Below, one piece after another: positions 34,277-43,197 of a DNA stretch of 64,000 nucleotides. Each line of letters starts with the position of its first letter. Within the stretch, counting starts at the first letter, position 1. The stretch covers positions 1-64,000 of the forward strand of contig CABQEV010000007.1 in assembly GCA_902463265.1 (NCBI GenBank), in the 5' to 3' direction. The notes beneath the pieces are model-generated. The model was not told the origin of the DNA, made no database searches, and saw nothing but the letters and a program-made list of their open reading frames with translations. A program made the position numbers and the translations under genes. This DNA is from UMGS1889 sp900556055. Its GTDB lineage: Bacteria; Bacillota; Clostridia; Oscillospirales; Ruminococcaceae.

Positions 34277-35513
34277 CTTCATTGCCCCTTTCAATGTTCA
34301 GAAACTGCGGGCTTATGTTCTGTTCAAGCACCGCATATATGTAGTCATATCCGAATTTCGAGTAATTCCGCACTCCATGCGAATCAGCCAGCTCACGGGG
34401 ATATTCCGAAAGCTTGTATATCCTTATATCATGGTAATTTCCGTCATAATGCGTCACGATCGGCGTCAGCAGGATATTGTCAAGGTCAAAGCTTTTGTCC
34501 GTGAGGTTTACCGTTATATCAAACGTAAGTATGCCGCCGATAAGGTTCTGTCCGACACTCTGTGCGGATATGAAGTTTCCGAGGGAATATGCGCAGACGG
34601 TTTCGCCGCCGTCCTCACGCTCGATGACCTCGATATCACGCAGAACGTGCGGATGATTTCCGATTATGATATCCGCACCCGCATCGGCAAGCTTTTTCGC
34701 CGTGATGCGCTGCTCCTCGCTTATGATATCAGAATTTTCAACGCCCCAGTGAAGTGCCACAACGCAGATATCCGATATCTCCTTGGCTGACCTTATCTGT
34801 TCGCACATAAGGTCGGTGTCTCCCGTCCTGCCGATAACGAGCGGCGAATTTTCGGGGAGGGAAAGACCGTTCAGCGACTCAGTGTAGGCAAGGAACGAGA
34901 ATACAACGCCGTCCTTTTCAAGCGTGCGGATATGCGACTCGTCCTCCTTGTCATGGTATGCGCCTGCCACGACTGCCTGCGGACGTGCCGCCCAGTAGTC
35001 AAGGCACGCAGAAAGTCCGTCTGTGCCTTTGTCCAGAGTGTGATTGTTTGCTATCGTGAACACGTCAAAGCCTATGTCAAGCATATGGTCGCCAAGCTCG
35101 GGCGGGGAATTGAACATAGGATAGGTAGAAGGCTCGTAAAGTCCGTTGCAGATAAGAGTTTCCTGATTTATCACGGCAATGTCAGCCGCTGCGATATCGT
35201 CCTCGATATTCTTGTAGGCATATTCAAAATCATAGCCCGTTTTGCCGTTTGCCGCAGCCCTTGCCGCCGCCTGCTTGTAGATGCTCGAATGTATGAGATT
35301 ATCGCCGACTGCGAGGAAGGATATCTCGGCATATTCGGGTTCGGGCGGAGCTGTCGTTGTCGTTTCCGTTTCGGTGACGGTCGTTTCGGCTGTTGTTTCC
35401 GTATCGGGTACGGCTGATGTTATCTCGCCGCCTGTCGGGACATTTTCTATTTTAGTGCAGGACGCAAGCAGCATGAGAGCAGCCGCAAGCGCAGTAAGCT
35501 TTGTCTTTATCAT
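34233..35513 (-). CDS. CapA-family (poly-gamma-glutamate synthesis type) lipoprotein
   Basis: A 426-residue protein with a lipoprotein signal (lipobox LLASC) and a Thr/Glu-rich linker. A PGA_cap metallophosphatase-like domain follows: FLAVGDNLIHSS at about 70, INQETLI, TIANNHTLD, ALHWGVE and GNHPHVLRD with the metal ligands. The CapA/PgsA family takes part in capsule polymer handling, yet most Clostridial members have unknown substrates. It lies 11 bp after rsmA in the same operon. Confidence 0.85.
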   Translation of the reverse strand: MIKTKLTALAAALMLLASCTKIENVPTGGEITSAVPDTETTAETTVTETETTTTAPPEPEYAEISFLAVGDNLIHSSIYKQAAARAAANGKTGYDFEYAYKNIEDDIAAADIAVINQETLICNGLYEPSTYPMFNSPPELGDHMLDIGFDVFTIANNHTLDKGTDGLSACLDYWAARPQAVVAGAYHDKEDESHIRTLEKDGVVFSFLAYTESLNGLSLPENSPLVIGRTGDTDLMCEQIRSAKEISDICVVALHWGVENSDIISEEQRITAKKLADAGADIIIGNHPHVLRDIEVIEREDGGETVCAYSLGNFISAQSVGQNLIGGILTFDITVNLTDKSFDLDNILLTPIVTHYDGNYHDIRIYKLSEYPRELADSHGVRNYSKFGYDYIYAVLEQNISPQFLNIERGNEDAEITGLQEQASAA

Positions 35514-35524
35514 ATGCTCATTCC

Positions 35525-36379
35525 TTATATGCTTATTTTTTCGGCAACTGCGATGAAATCTTCCATTTTAAGCTGTTCGGGTCGGATATTTGACGGCAGA
35601 CCGACGCTTTCTATCACCCGTGTTATCTCCTGCTTGTCTATGCCGAGAGCCGAGGAGAGCGAGTTCGCAAGTGTTTTTCTGCGCTGGGAGAATGCCCCTC
35701 TGACTACCCTGAAAAACCGCTTTTCATCTGTCACGCCGTCGGGAGTTTTCTCACGGATATTGAGCCTGATAACGCAGCTGTCAACGTTCGGTGGCGGCAT
35801 GAAGCTTCCTCTTGAAACATTGAAAAGTATCTCAGGCTCGGAGAAATATCTCACGCAGACGGATACTGCGCCGACATCTCTTGTGCCAAGCTCGGCGCAC
35901 AGGCGCACCGCCGCTTCTTTCTGCACCATGACCGTCACCGATCTTATCGGCAGGCGGCTTTCCAGCAGCATCATTATTATCGGAGATGTGATATAATACG
36001 GCAGATTTGCGCATACGGCGCAGTCAAGTCCCGCAAAATCATCTTCGATAAGCTTTCTGAGATCGACATTCATAACGTCGTCGTTGGTTATTTTTATGTT
36101 TTTATGCTCGGCGAGTGTTTCGTTCAGTATCGGGATAAGGCGGCTGTCTATCTCGATAGCATCCACCTTGTCGGCACGCAGGGCAAGCTCATGCGTCAGC
36201 ACGCCCACGCCCGTGCCTATCTCGATAATGCCGAAGCCCTTTTTGGCATTTCCCAGCTCGGCTATTTTCGGGCAGACTGACGGATTGACGAGAAAGTTCT
36301 GTCCCAGAGTTTTCGAGAATGAAAAGCCGTGACGCTCGAACAGCGACTTAATTACACTTATGTTTGTTAGATTTTCCAT
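35525..36379 (-). CDS. rsmA: 16S rRNA (adenine1518/1519-N6) dimethyltransferase
   Basis: A 284-residue KsgA/RsmA enzyme using S-adenosylmethionine to dimethylate two adjacent adenines in helix 45 of 16S rRNA. Motif I IIEIGTGVGVLTHELA, the catalytic NLPYYITSPI and the C-terminal helical domain (RKTLANSLSSALGI, then LPSNIRPEQLKMEDF) are standard, as is the length. It starts the leftward rsmA-capA-WYL group, 12 bp downstream of the membrane acyltransferase gene. Confidence 0.95.
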   Translation of the reverse strand: MENLTNISVIKSLFERHGFSFSKTLGQNFLVNPSVCPKIAELGNAKKGFGIIEIGTGVGVLTHELALRADKVDAIEIDSRLIPILNETLAEHKNIKITNDDVMNVDLRKLIEDDFAGLDCAVCANLPYYITSPIIMMLLESRLPIRSVTVMVQKEAAVRLCAELGTRDVGAVSVCVRYFSEPEILFNVSRGSFMPPPNVDSCVIRLNIREKTPDGVTDEKRFFRVVRGAFSQRRKTLANSLSSALGIDKQEITRVIESVGLPSNIRPEQLKMEDFIAVAEKISI

Positions 36380-36391
36380 TGTTTGATTCCT

Positions 36392-37201
36392 TTATATTTT
36401 CGACAATATATATAGTATACCGAAGGCTATCGGCTGATGTGCAAAGTAAATGACAAGGCTGTGCCGTCCGCAGAAGGAGAGAAACGTCAGACGCTTCATG
36501 CACCGGGCGGGCATATCGTCCCTGTGGGATATGATAAGCGGGGAAAGTGCCGTTCCCGAGAGGAAAAGAAATATGTACGGGATAAGCGGGAAATAATCCG
36601 CAGAGTGAAATCCCTTGTAAGTTATACCGAGAGGATAAAGAAATTTACAGCTATGCAGCGTTTCGGGGATATTCAGCGTGAGAAAAGGCAGCCTTATGCA
36701 GTCATCATACGGCATAGTGCGGAAGATGAAGAAAAGTGCGAGCCATATCACCGCAAGCGGAATGCCGCCGATCTTTGACAGCAAAGGTCTGAGCGCCGCA
36801 TATATCAGCATAGATGCGCCGAAAAACGTCATAACGCCGAAGCGTATGAGCAGGTCGGGGGCGAATATGTATGTGCCGAGGGTGAGCAGTTCGCCGAGGG
36901 CAAGCAGGAAAAGTCCCCGCTTTGCAACGGAGCGTGAAAATCCCGTGCATATCCCCGAAACGAAAAACAGCAGTCCGCCGACAAAAAGTATGTGAGTGAA
37001 GCGCATAAAAAGGCTGTCAAGCTCAAAAATACCGCAGTCCGCCGAGGGGAAAAACATATACTGTATATCGTAAAGAACGTGATAAAGCACGACGTAGAGA
37101 ATGCCCAGACCTCTGAGGATATCAAGTATTTCGACACGCTTTTTTGCGGGCTTTTCCGCAGGCTGCGGCGGTCTTTCGGTCAGCTGCACGGCTGTCGGCA
37201 T
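36392..37201 (-). CDS. DUF1624/heparan-alpha-glucosaminide N-acetyltransferase-like membrane protein
   Basis: A 269-residue protein with about seven membrane helices. After a short cytoplasmic start it has the family signature VEILDILRGLGILYVVLYHVL. The catalytic-type His in LYHVLYD and a later GLLFFVSGICTGFSRS follow. It ends LVIYFAHQPIAFGILY. The family transfers acyl groups across the membrane. The substrate is unknown. Start 37201 is preferred over 37210 because AAAGGAG abuts the latter. Confidence 0.75.
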   Translation of the reverse strand: MPTAVQLTERPPQPAEKPAKKRVEILDILRGLGILYVVLYHVLYDIQYMFFPSADCGIFELDSLFMRFTHILFVGGLLFFVSGICTGFSRSVAKRGLFLLALGELLTLGTYIFAPDLLIRFGVMTFFGASMLIYAALRPLLSKIGGIPLAVIWLALFFIFRTMPYDDCIRLPFLTLNIPETLHSCKFLYPLGITYKGFHSADYFPLIPYIFLFLSGTALSPLIISHRDDMPARCMKRLTFLSFCGRHSLVIYFAHQPIAFGILYILSKI

Positions 37202-37297
37202 CGGCTTCATCTCCTTTTTCTATGATTTTATCATATTTCCGCCAATAAAGCAAGGGAAATTTCCTTTTAAATCGTGAAATACGGAAAATGCGTTTGC

Positions 37298-37326
37298 TTG
37301 ACAAAATTAGAGCAGTATAGTATAAT
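37298..37326 (+). promoter_or_regulatory. Promoter of the suf genes
   Basis: Perfect TTGACA and TATAAT with a 17-bp spacer, 55 bp before sufC. No obvious IscR-like palindrome was seen nearby. Confidence 0.8.
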
Positions 37327-37381
37327 ATATATCATGGAAAAATAACGTTATAAAGAGCTTTATATAGAAAAGAGGAATAAT

Positions 37382-38116
37382 ATGCTTGAGCTTAAAGGAA
37401 TACGCTGGCAGCTTCCGGAGGGCGGAGAAATTTTAAAAGGCATAGATCTGACTGTCCCTGACGGAAAGCTTACAGTCGTTACGGGACCTAACGGCGGCGG
37501 AAAAACTTCGCTTGCAAAGGTCATTGCAGGTCTGTATGAGCCGAGTGGCGGAAAAATCCTGCTTGACGGTGAGGATATTACATTGCTTGATATTACGGAA
37601 CGTGCAAAAAAAGGCATAGCATATGCATTTCAGCAGCCCGTGCGCTTCAAGGGGCTGACGGTAAGGGATCTGCTGGAGCTTTCCGCCGAAAGAAAGCTCG
37701 GCGAGAACGATGTCTGCGGAATTCTCGGCGAGGTGGGTCTTTGCGGTCCCGAATATATAAACCGTGAGGCGGATTCATCGCTTTCGGGCGGCGAGAGCAA
37801 GAGAATAGAGATCGCAACTGTGCTTGCAAGAAAAAATGCGCAGATGATCGTATTCGATGAGCCTGAGGCGGGCATCGACCTCTGGAGCTTCACAAACCTT
37901 ATCCAGGCATTCGAGCGTCTTAAAAAGGACAGCAGACGTTCTCTGCTGGTCATTTCCCATCAGGAAAGGATCATGGATATCGCTGATTATATCGTCGTTA
38001 TCGCAGACGGAAGGGTGCGCACGGCAGGCAGCAGGGAGGACGTGCTTCCCGCACTTCTTTCAGAGGAAAAGAAACCCCGTTGTCCGCTCGGAAAGGCTGT
38101 AAGGGAGGGTTACTGA
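37382..38116 (+). CDS. sufC: Fe-S cluster assembly ATPase SufC
   Basis: A 244-residue ABC-type ATPase that powers Fe-S assembly on SufB. Walker A TGPNGGGKTS, the Q-loop AYAFQQPVRFKG, signature SLSGGESKRIE, Walker B MIVFDEPEAGID and switch VISHQER are present, all in the SufC style. The next gene encodes a SufB/D protein one base away. No sufS, sufU or sufD follows in this cluster, so it represents the two-gene minimal type found in many anaerobes. Confidence 0.85.
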   Translation: MLELKGIRWQLPEGGEILKGIDLTVPDGKLTVVTGPNGGGKTSLAKVIAGLYEPSGGKILLDGEDITLLDITERAKKGIAYAFQQPVRFKGLTVRDLLELSAERKLGENDVCGILGEVGLCGPEYINREADSSLSGGESKRIEIATVLARKNAQMIVFDEPEAGIDLWSFTNLIQAFERLKKDSRRSLLVISHQERIMDIADYIVVIADGRVRTAGSREDVLPALLSEEKKPRCPLGKAVREGY

Positions 38117-38117
38117 T

Positions 38118-39038
38118 ATGAACGGAATAACAGAACAGATCCTCGGCATAGTTTCCGACTGGGACGGCGGATACAAGGGTGCTTACAATATCCGTGAGGA
38201 CAGCGGCTGTGCAGGCAGACAGTCCTCGGAAAATATAAAGATCGAACCGAAAAACGACAACCCGGGTATCATTATCCGCATAAGCTCAAAGGCGCAGAAG
38301 GAAACTGTATATATCCCCGCATGCGTTACTCACGGCGGTGTCGATGACCTTGTTTACAATGATTTCATTGTTGAGGACGGTGCAGATGTCGTCATAGTTG
38401 CAGGCTGCGGAGTCCATTCCGACAGCGATGAGGAGGAAGCACGCCACAACGGAATACACCGCTTCTTTATCGGAAAAGACGCAAAGGTTTTATATAAGGA
38501 AAAGCATATCGGTCTGGGAAAGGGAAAGGCTGCAAAGCGAATTGACCCCGTGACCGATGTTACGCTCGGCGAAAATTCCTATATGGAGATGGATACGACC
38601 CAGATAAGCGGCGTTACAAGCACAAGCCGCCTTACCTCGGCAAAGCTCGGAGCAGGCTCAAAGCTCGTTATCAAGGAGCGTCTTATGACGGATAATGACG
38701 AGACTGCAAAGACGGATTTCTGCGTATCCCTCGACGGTGAGGATTCCGCTGTTGATATTGTTTCACGTTCCGTTGCAAAGGGAGATTCCTATCAGGAATA
38801 TCACTCCGTTATCAAGGGCAACTGCCGATGTACGGGTCACTCCGAATGCGACGCTATCCTTGCAGGAAACGGCAGGGTGAACGCCGCTCCCGAACTCTAT
38901 GCAGGCAGCATCGACGCATCACTCATTCATGAGGCGGCGATCGGAAAAATTGCGGGCGAACAGATCATCAAGCTGCGTACTCTCGGACTTACCGAGGAAG
39001 AGGCAGAGAGGAAGATAATCGACGGATTCCTGAAGTGA
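38118..39038 (+). CDS. sufB: SufB/SufD-family Fe-S scaffold protein (minimal SUF type)
   Basis: A 306-residue protein, shorter than classical SufB (about 470). The middle is a right-handed beta-helix typical of SufB/D. The conserved C-terminal part includes HSECDAILAGNGRVNAAPEL, then LIHEAAIGKIAGEQIIKLRTLGL, the SufBD core signature. Cys residues within THGG and CRCTGHSECDA could hold cluster ligands. It partners with the upstream SufC ATPase. The lack of a desulfurase gene here means sulfur is supplied from elsewhere. Confidence 0.85.
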   Translation: MNGITEQILGIVSDWDGGYKGAYNIREDSGCAGRQSSENIKIEPKNDNPGIIIRISSKAQKETVYIPACVTHGGVDDLVYNDFIVEDGADVVIVAGCGVHSDSDEEEARHNGIHRFFIGKDAKVLYKEKHIGLGKGKAAKRIDPVTDVTLGENSYMEMDTTQISGVTSTSRLTSAKLGAGSKLVIKERLMTDNDETAKTDFCVSLDGEDSAVDIVSRSVAKGDSYQEYHSVIKGNCRCTGHSECDAILAGNGRVNAAPELYAGSIDASLIHEAAIGKIAGEQIIKLRTLGLTEEEAERKIIDGFLK

Positions 39039-39126
39039 TGTCCCTGTATACGCCAAGCCGTTTGATGCATATCATATAAGGATATGCTACGGCGGGGCTG
39101 TGCCCTCGGATAATGGGAGGACTTTC

Positions 39127-39837
39127 ATGTTTGAACACATTAAAGCAGATATTGCGTCGGTAAAGGAAAGAGATCCTGCGGCACGCAATGCATTTGAGAT
39201 AATACTGACCTATTCGGGACTTCATGCGGTGCTGGCGTACCGTGTTTCCCACTGGTTTTATAAGCATAAGCTGTTCACGATAGCAAGAGTCATATCGCAG
39301 ACAGCGAGATTTCTGACAGGCATTGAGATACACCCCGGTGCGAAGATAGGCAAGGGCTTTTTCATCGACCACGGAATGGGTGTTGTTATCGGCGAGACTA
39401 CGGAGATAGGCGACAACTGCCTTATCTATCAGGGCGTTACCCTCGGCGGTACGGGCAAGGAAAGAGGAAAGCGTCACCCTACTCTCGGAAATAATGTCAT
39501 GGTAGGCGCAGGAGCAAGAGTTCTGGGTCCTATCAGGATAGGAAATAATGTCAAGGTCGCAGCGGGTGCGGTCGTTCTTGAACCTGTTCCCGACAACTGT
39601 ACCTGCGTCGGAGTTCCCGCAAGGATCGTAAGGCGTGACGGCAAGCGTGTGCGTCCGTCATCGGCTTGCGATCTCGATCAGATACACATTCCCGACCCTG
39701 TTGCGCAGGAGCTTTGCAGACAGCTCGGCAGGATAGAAAAGCTTGAAAAGCAGGTAAGCGATCTCAAAAAGGCGGAAATAAAAAAGATCGTAACAAATGC
39801 TTCGACAGGCAGGAAGGACGAGACGGATAGGGGATGA
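39127..39837 (+). CDS. cysE: Serine O-acetyltransferase
   Basis: A 236-residue enzyme making O-acetylserine, the first step of cysteine synthesis. Start 39127 has a GGGAGG site. The N-terminal helical SATase region (AFEIILTYSGLHAVLAYRVSHW) is followed by a left-handed beta-helix of hexapeptide repeats with the catalytic IDHGMGVVIGET, YQGVTLGGTGKE and GVPARIV. The C-terminus is a coiled-coil-like extension. Position between suf genes and cysS links cysteine supply, Fe-S assembly and Cys-tRNA charging. Confidence 0.93.
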   Translation: MFEHIKADIASVKERDPAARNAFEIILTYSGLHAVLAYRVSHWFYKHKLFTIARVISQTARFLTGIEIHPGAKIGKGFFIDHGMGVVIGETTEIGDNCLIYQGVTLGGTGKERGKRHPTLGNNVMVGAGARVLGPIRIGNNVKVAAGAVVLEPVPDNCTCVGVPARIVRRDGKRVRPSSACDLDQIHIPDPVAQELCRQLGRIEKLEKQVSDLKKAEIKKIVTNASTGRKDETDRG

Positions 39838-39876
39838 TAACTGCCCGTTTTCCGTTTTATGAAAGGATTTTCACAT

Positions 39877-41289
39877 ATGAAGCTATACAACACACTTTCC
39901 CATGAAAAGGAAGAATTTATCCCAAGAGTGGAAGGCAAGGTATCAATGTATACCTGCGGACCTACTGTTTATCACTATGCTCACATAGGCAATCTCAGAA
40001 GCTATATCATGGAGGATATCCTCGAGAAATATCTCAGATTTTCGGGATATGACGTGAAGCGTGTAATGAACATCACCGATGTCGGACATCTCACAAGCGA
40101 CGGCGACACGGGCGATGACAAGATGCTCAAGGGTGCAAAGCGTGAGCATAAGACAGTTATGGAGATAGCAAAGTTCTACACAGACGCTTTCTTTGATGAC
40201 TGCAAAAAGCTCAATATCAAGCGTCCCGACGTTGTTCAGCCCGCAACAGGCTGCATCGACGATTTCATCAAGGTAATTTCGGGACTTATCGAAAAGGGCT
40301 ACGCTTACGAAGCGGGCGGAAACATCTACTTCGACACATCGAAGCTCGAACAGTATTATGTTTTTCACGACTTCAAGGAGGAGGACCTTGCGGTAGGCGT
40401 GCGTGAGGGCGTTGAGGCGGACTCCAACAAGAGAAACAAGGCGGATTTCGTTCTCTGGTTCACAAAGTCCAAGTTTGACGATCAGGAGCTTAAATGGGAC
40501 AGCCCGTGGGGCGTAGGATATCCCGGCTGGCACATTGAATGCTCATGCATCGCTATGAAATATCTCGGCGAATATCTCGATATCCACTGCGGCGGAATCG
40601 ACAACGCATTCCCGCATCATACGAATGAGATCGCTCAGTCCGAAGCTTATCTCGGACATAAGTGGTGCAACTACTGGTTCCACATTCTCCATCTGAATAC
40701 AAATGACGGAAAAATGAGCAAGTCAAAGGGCGAGTTCCTGACGGTATCTCTGCTTGAATCCAAGGGATATGCTCCCGTTGTTTACAGATTCTTCTGCCTG
40801 CTCTCGCATTACAGAAAGTCGCTGGTATTCACCTATGAAAATCTCGACAACGCAAAGCAGGCTTATGACAAGCTTATCGCAAAGATAGCGACTTTTGTCA
40901 AGGACAAGAGCGGCGAGATCGACAAGGCTGAATATGACCGCCTTATGTCGGCATTCAGGGAGGCTATGGACAATGACCTCAACACATCTATGGGCATCAC
41001 AGTGCTGTATGATGTGCTGAAATCCTCCGCAAACGGTGCTGCAAAGCTTGCTCTTATCTCCGAGTTCGACAAGGTGCTTTCGCTCGACCTGATTAAGAAC
41101 GCTGAGGCTGCTGCCGAGTCTGACAAGGAAGAGGAGCTGCCTGCTGAGGTCGCTGAGCTTGCCGAACAGAGAAAGGCTGCAAGAAAGGCTAAGGATTTCG
41201 CTCTGGCTGATTCGCTCAGGGACAGGATAACCGCTCTCGGCTATGTTGTTGAGGAAACACGTCAGGGAACAAAGATATACAAGGCATAA
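39877..41289 (+). CDS. cysS: Cysteinyl-tRNA synthetase
   Basis: A 470-residue class I synthetase; the ATG at 39877 has an AAAGGA site. It has the Cys-zinc start MYTCGPTVYHYAHIGN (HIGH-type motif), the zinc-binding WHIECSCIAMKYLG, HHTNEIAQSEA and the KMSKS loop, and a C-terminal helical DALR domain. It joins cysteine to tRNA-Cys. It follows cysE with a 39-bp gap, so both are probably co-transcribed. Confidence 0.97.
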   Translation: MKLYNTLSHEKEEFIPRVEGKVSMYTCGPTVYHYAHIGNLRSYIMEDILEKYLRFSGYDVKRVMNITDVGHLTSDGDTGDDKMLKGAKREHKTVMEIAKFYTDAFFDDCKKLNIKRPDVVQPATGCIDDFIKVISGLIEKGYAYEAGGNIYFDTSKLEQYYVFHDFKEEDLAVGVREGVEADSNKRNKADFVLWFTKSKFDDQELKWDSPWGVGYPGWHIECSCIAMKYLGEYLDIHCGGIDNAFPHHTNEIAQSEAYLGHKWCNYWFHILHLNTNDGKMSKSKGEFLTVSLLESKGYAPVVYRFFCLLSHYRKSLVFTYENLDNAKQAYDKLIAKIATFVKDKSGEIDKAEYDRLMSAFREAMDNDLNTSMGITVLYDVLKSSANGAAKLALISEFDKVLSLDLIKNAEAAAESDKEEELPAEVAELAEQRKAARKAKDFALADSLRDRITALGYVVEETRQGTKIYKA

Positions 41290-41310
41290 AAACAGAAAGG
41301 ACAGGTAAAT

Positions 41311-41508
41311 ATGGCACTTCCAAAGGACCCTAATATTCTTCTGAGCTATGTAAATACGGAGCTGAGGGATAATTATCCTTCGCTTGAGGCCCTCTGTTCC
41401 GATATGCAGATATCCGCCGAATACAGGCGGGATATGGAGGAAAAGCTCGATTCCCTCGGCTATGCTTATTCCGAAGCGGCAAACAGCTTTGTGCGTATAA
41501 TAAAGTAA
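41311..41508 (+). CDS. DUF4250 protein
   Basis: A 65-residue protein with the family pattern LPKDPNILLSYVNTELRDNY... LCSDM... LGYAYSEAANSFV. It is a small helical, acidic protein of unknown function widely conserved in Clostridia. It follows cysS in the same transcript and has a good AAAGGA site; a strong terminator ends the unit just after it. Confidence 0.85.
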   Translation: MALPKDPNILLSYVNTELRDNYPSLEALCSDMQISAEYRRDMEEKLDSLGYAYSEAANSFVRIIK

Positions 41509-41515
41509 AAAAATG

Positions 41516-41543
41516 CGGGTATCCGAACTATCGGATACCCGTT
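41516..41543 (+). terminator. Terminator after the cysE-cysS unit
   Basis: CGGGTATCCGA/TCGGATACCCG, an 11-bp perfect stem with an ACTA loop, followed by TTTTG. Confidence 0.9.
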
Positions 41544-41585
41544 TTGTGTTATACTAAAAACCATTGGAATTAGTGGCTTTTAGTA

Positions 41586-42563
41586 TTATTCGGCTGCTTT
41601 TTTGCGGACTGCGTCGGCAAGTCTGTAAATGTCGTCTTTCGCAGATAATGTTCCGCACAGACGGCGGAATTCGGCAGCACCGTTCATTCCTTTTATATAG
41701 TGCGATGCGTGCGCTCTTGCTTCACGCATTGCGGCGTATTCGCCCTTGTTTTCGATTATCATTTCGATGTGATGCAGCATGATGTCAACACGCTCGGTCT
41801 GGGACGGTTCGGGGAGAAGCTCGCCCGTTTCGAGATAATGTGCGATGCTGCGGAAGATATAAGGTCTGCCGTAGCTGCCCCTGCCTATCATAACGAGGTC
41901 GCAGCCTGTTTCATCGTACATTCGCTTTGCGTCCTCGGGCGATGTGATATCGCCGTTGCCGATAACGGGGATATTCACGGCTTCCTTGACCTTTTTGATA
42001 TATGACCGGTCTGCGTTTCCATGGTACATCTGCGTTTTTGTTCTTGCATGGAGGGTGACGGCAGCAGCACCGCTTTCCTCCATCAGCTTTGCAAATTCCA
42101 CGCAGTTTATGCTGTTTTCGTCCCAGCCAAGACGGAATTTCACCGTTATCGGGACATCGACAGCTTTTACAGCCGCTTCGACTATCTTAGCCGCAAGCTC
42201 GGGATCCTTCATAAGTGCGGAACCGCTGCCGTTTCCCGCTACCTTCGGCACGGGACAGCCCATGTTTATGTCGATGATATCGGGCTTATAGGGCATGAGC
42301 CGCCTTGCCGCCTCTGCAACGAACTCGGGTTCATCTCCGAAAAGCTGGAGAGCCATCGGACGTTCTGCGGCTGTTACGGTGCAAAGCTCCTCGGTCTTGC
42401 GGTCGCTGTAACAAAGTCCCTTTGCGGAGATCATCTCGGATACGACATAGGCAGCACCGTATTCCTTGCATATCGTTCTGTATGCACGGTCGGCGACTGA
42501 TGCCATCGGTGCGAGTGCGGCGGTCTTTTCAACGGAAACATTTCCTATCAGAATATGCTCCAT
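41586..42563 (-). CDS. dusB: tRNA-dihydrouridine synthase (DusB type)
   Basis: A 325-residue FMN enzyme reducing uridines in tRNA. LAPMASVADRAYRTICKEYG, QLFGDEPEF, DINMGCPVPKVAGNGSGSAL (catalytic Cys), VTLHARTKTQMYHGNADRSYI and the phosphate-binding GNGDI...MIGRGSYGRPYIF are diagnostic. It shares a base with the queF stop (TAATG). It therefore ends the queuosine operon, grouping two tRNA modification functions. Confidence 0.95.
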   Translation of the reverse strand: MEHILIGNVSVEKTAALAPMASVADRAYRTICKEYGAAYVVSEMISAKGLCYSDRKTEELCTVTAAERPMALQLFGDEPEFVAEAARRLMPYKPDIIDINMGCPVPKVAGNGSGSALMKDPELAAKIVEAAVKAVDVPITVKFRLGWDENSINCVEFAKLMEESGAAAVTLHARTKTQMYHGNADRSYIKKVKEAVNIPVIGNGDITSPEDAKRMYDETGCDLVMIGRGSYGRPYIFRSIAHYLETGELLPEPSQTERVDIMLHHIEMIIENKGEYAAMREARAHASHYIKGMNGAAEFRRLCGTLSAKDDIYRLADAVRKKAAE

Positions 42564-43060
42564 TATCGGTTATCCACCTTTTCGGGATAGAGATCGTGAT
42601 TTGCAAGGCGGTCATCGGCGATCTTCTCCCACTTTGTTCCCGGCTTTCCGTAGTTGCAGTACGGGTCGATCGAGATGCCTCCTCTTGGGGTGAACTTGCC
42701 CCAAACTTCAATATATTTGGGATCCATCAGCCTTATGAGGTCCTTCATGATTATGTTCACGCAGTCCTCGTGGAAATCGCCGTGGTTGCGGAAGCTGAAA
42801 AGATACAGCTTCAGCGACTTGCTTTCGACCATTTTCACATCGGGGACGTAGGATATTGTTATCGCCGCAAAATCGGGCTGTCCCGTGATAGGGCAGAGGC
42901 TTGTGAATTCGGGGCAGTTGAATTTTACGAAATAGTCGTTTTCACGGTGCTTGTTGACAAATGTTTCAAGCATTTCGGGCGCATAATCGTCGGGATATTT
43001 CACTTTCTGATTGCCGAGGAGGGAAATGCCCTCGGTCTCTTTTTCGTTTCTTCCGGTCAT
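42563..43060 (-). CDS. queF: NADPH-dependent preQ0 reductase
   Basis: A 165-residue enzyme of the short (type I) QueF form, reducing the nitrile of preQ0 to the amine of preQ1. The catalytic Cys is in SLCPITGQPDFA. ESKSLKLYLFSFRNH is the NADPH/substrate motif, followed by DFHEDCV. Start 43060 is taken from the AAAGGAG site. It is the last step of preQ1 synthesis in this operon before dusB. Confidence 0.95.
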   Translation of the reverse strand: MTGRNEKETEGISLLGNQKVKYPDDYAPEMLETFVNKHRENDYFVKFNCPEFTSLCPITGQPDFAAITISYVPDVKMVESKSLKLYLFSFRNHGDFHEDCVNIIMKDLIRLMDPKYIEVWGKFTPRGGISIDPYCNYGKPGTKWEKIADDRLANHDLYPEKVDNR

Positions 43061-43197
43061 TGTTTTTCTCCTTTGTATCAATAGTTTCAGTTGGCTTTTT
43101 ACGCAATATATCGCCGTGTGGGACTTGGCTGCGGTCATGGCAAAAAATTATGTTACGCAGACAGATATGTCCCGATGAAAAGCGAATTATCCGAAAA

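Noticed and set aside
39039..39126. T-box leader before cysE/cysS
   Set aside because: The 88-bp gap is too short, and no T-box sequence or terminator/antiterminator pair was seen.
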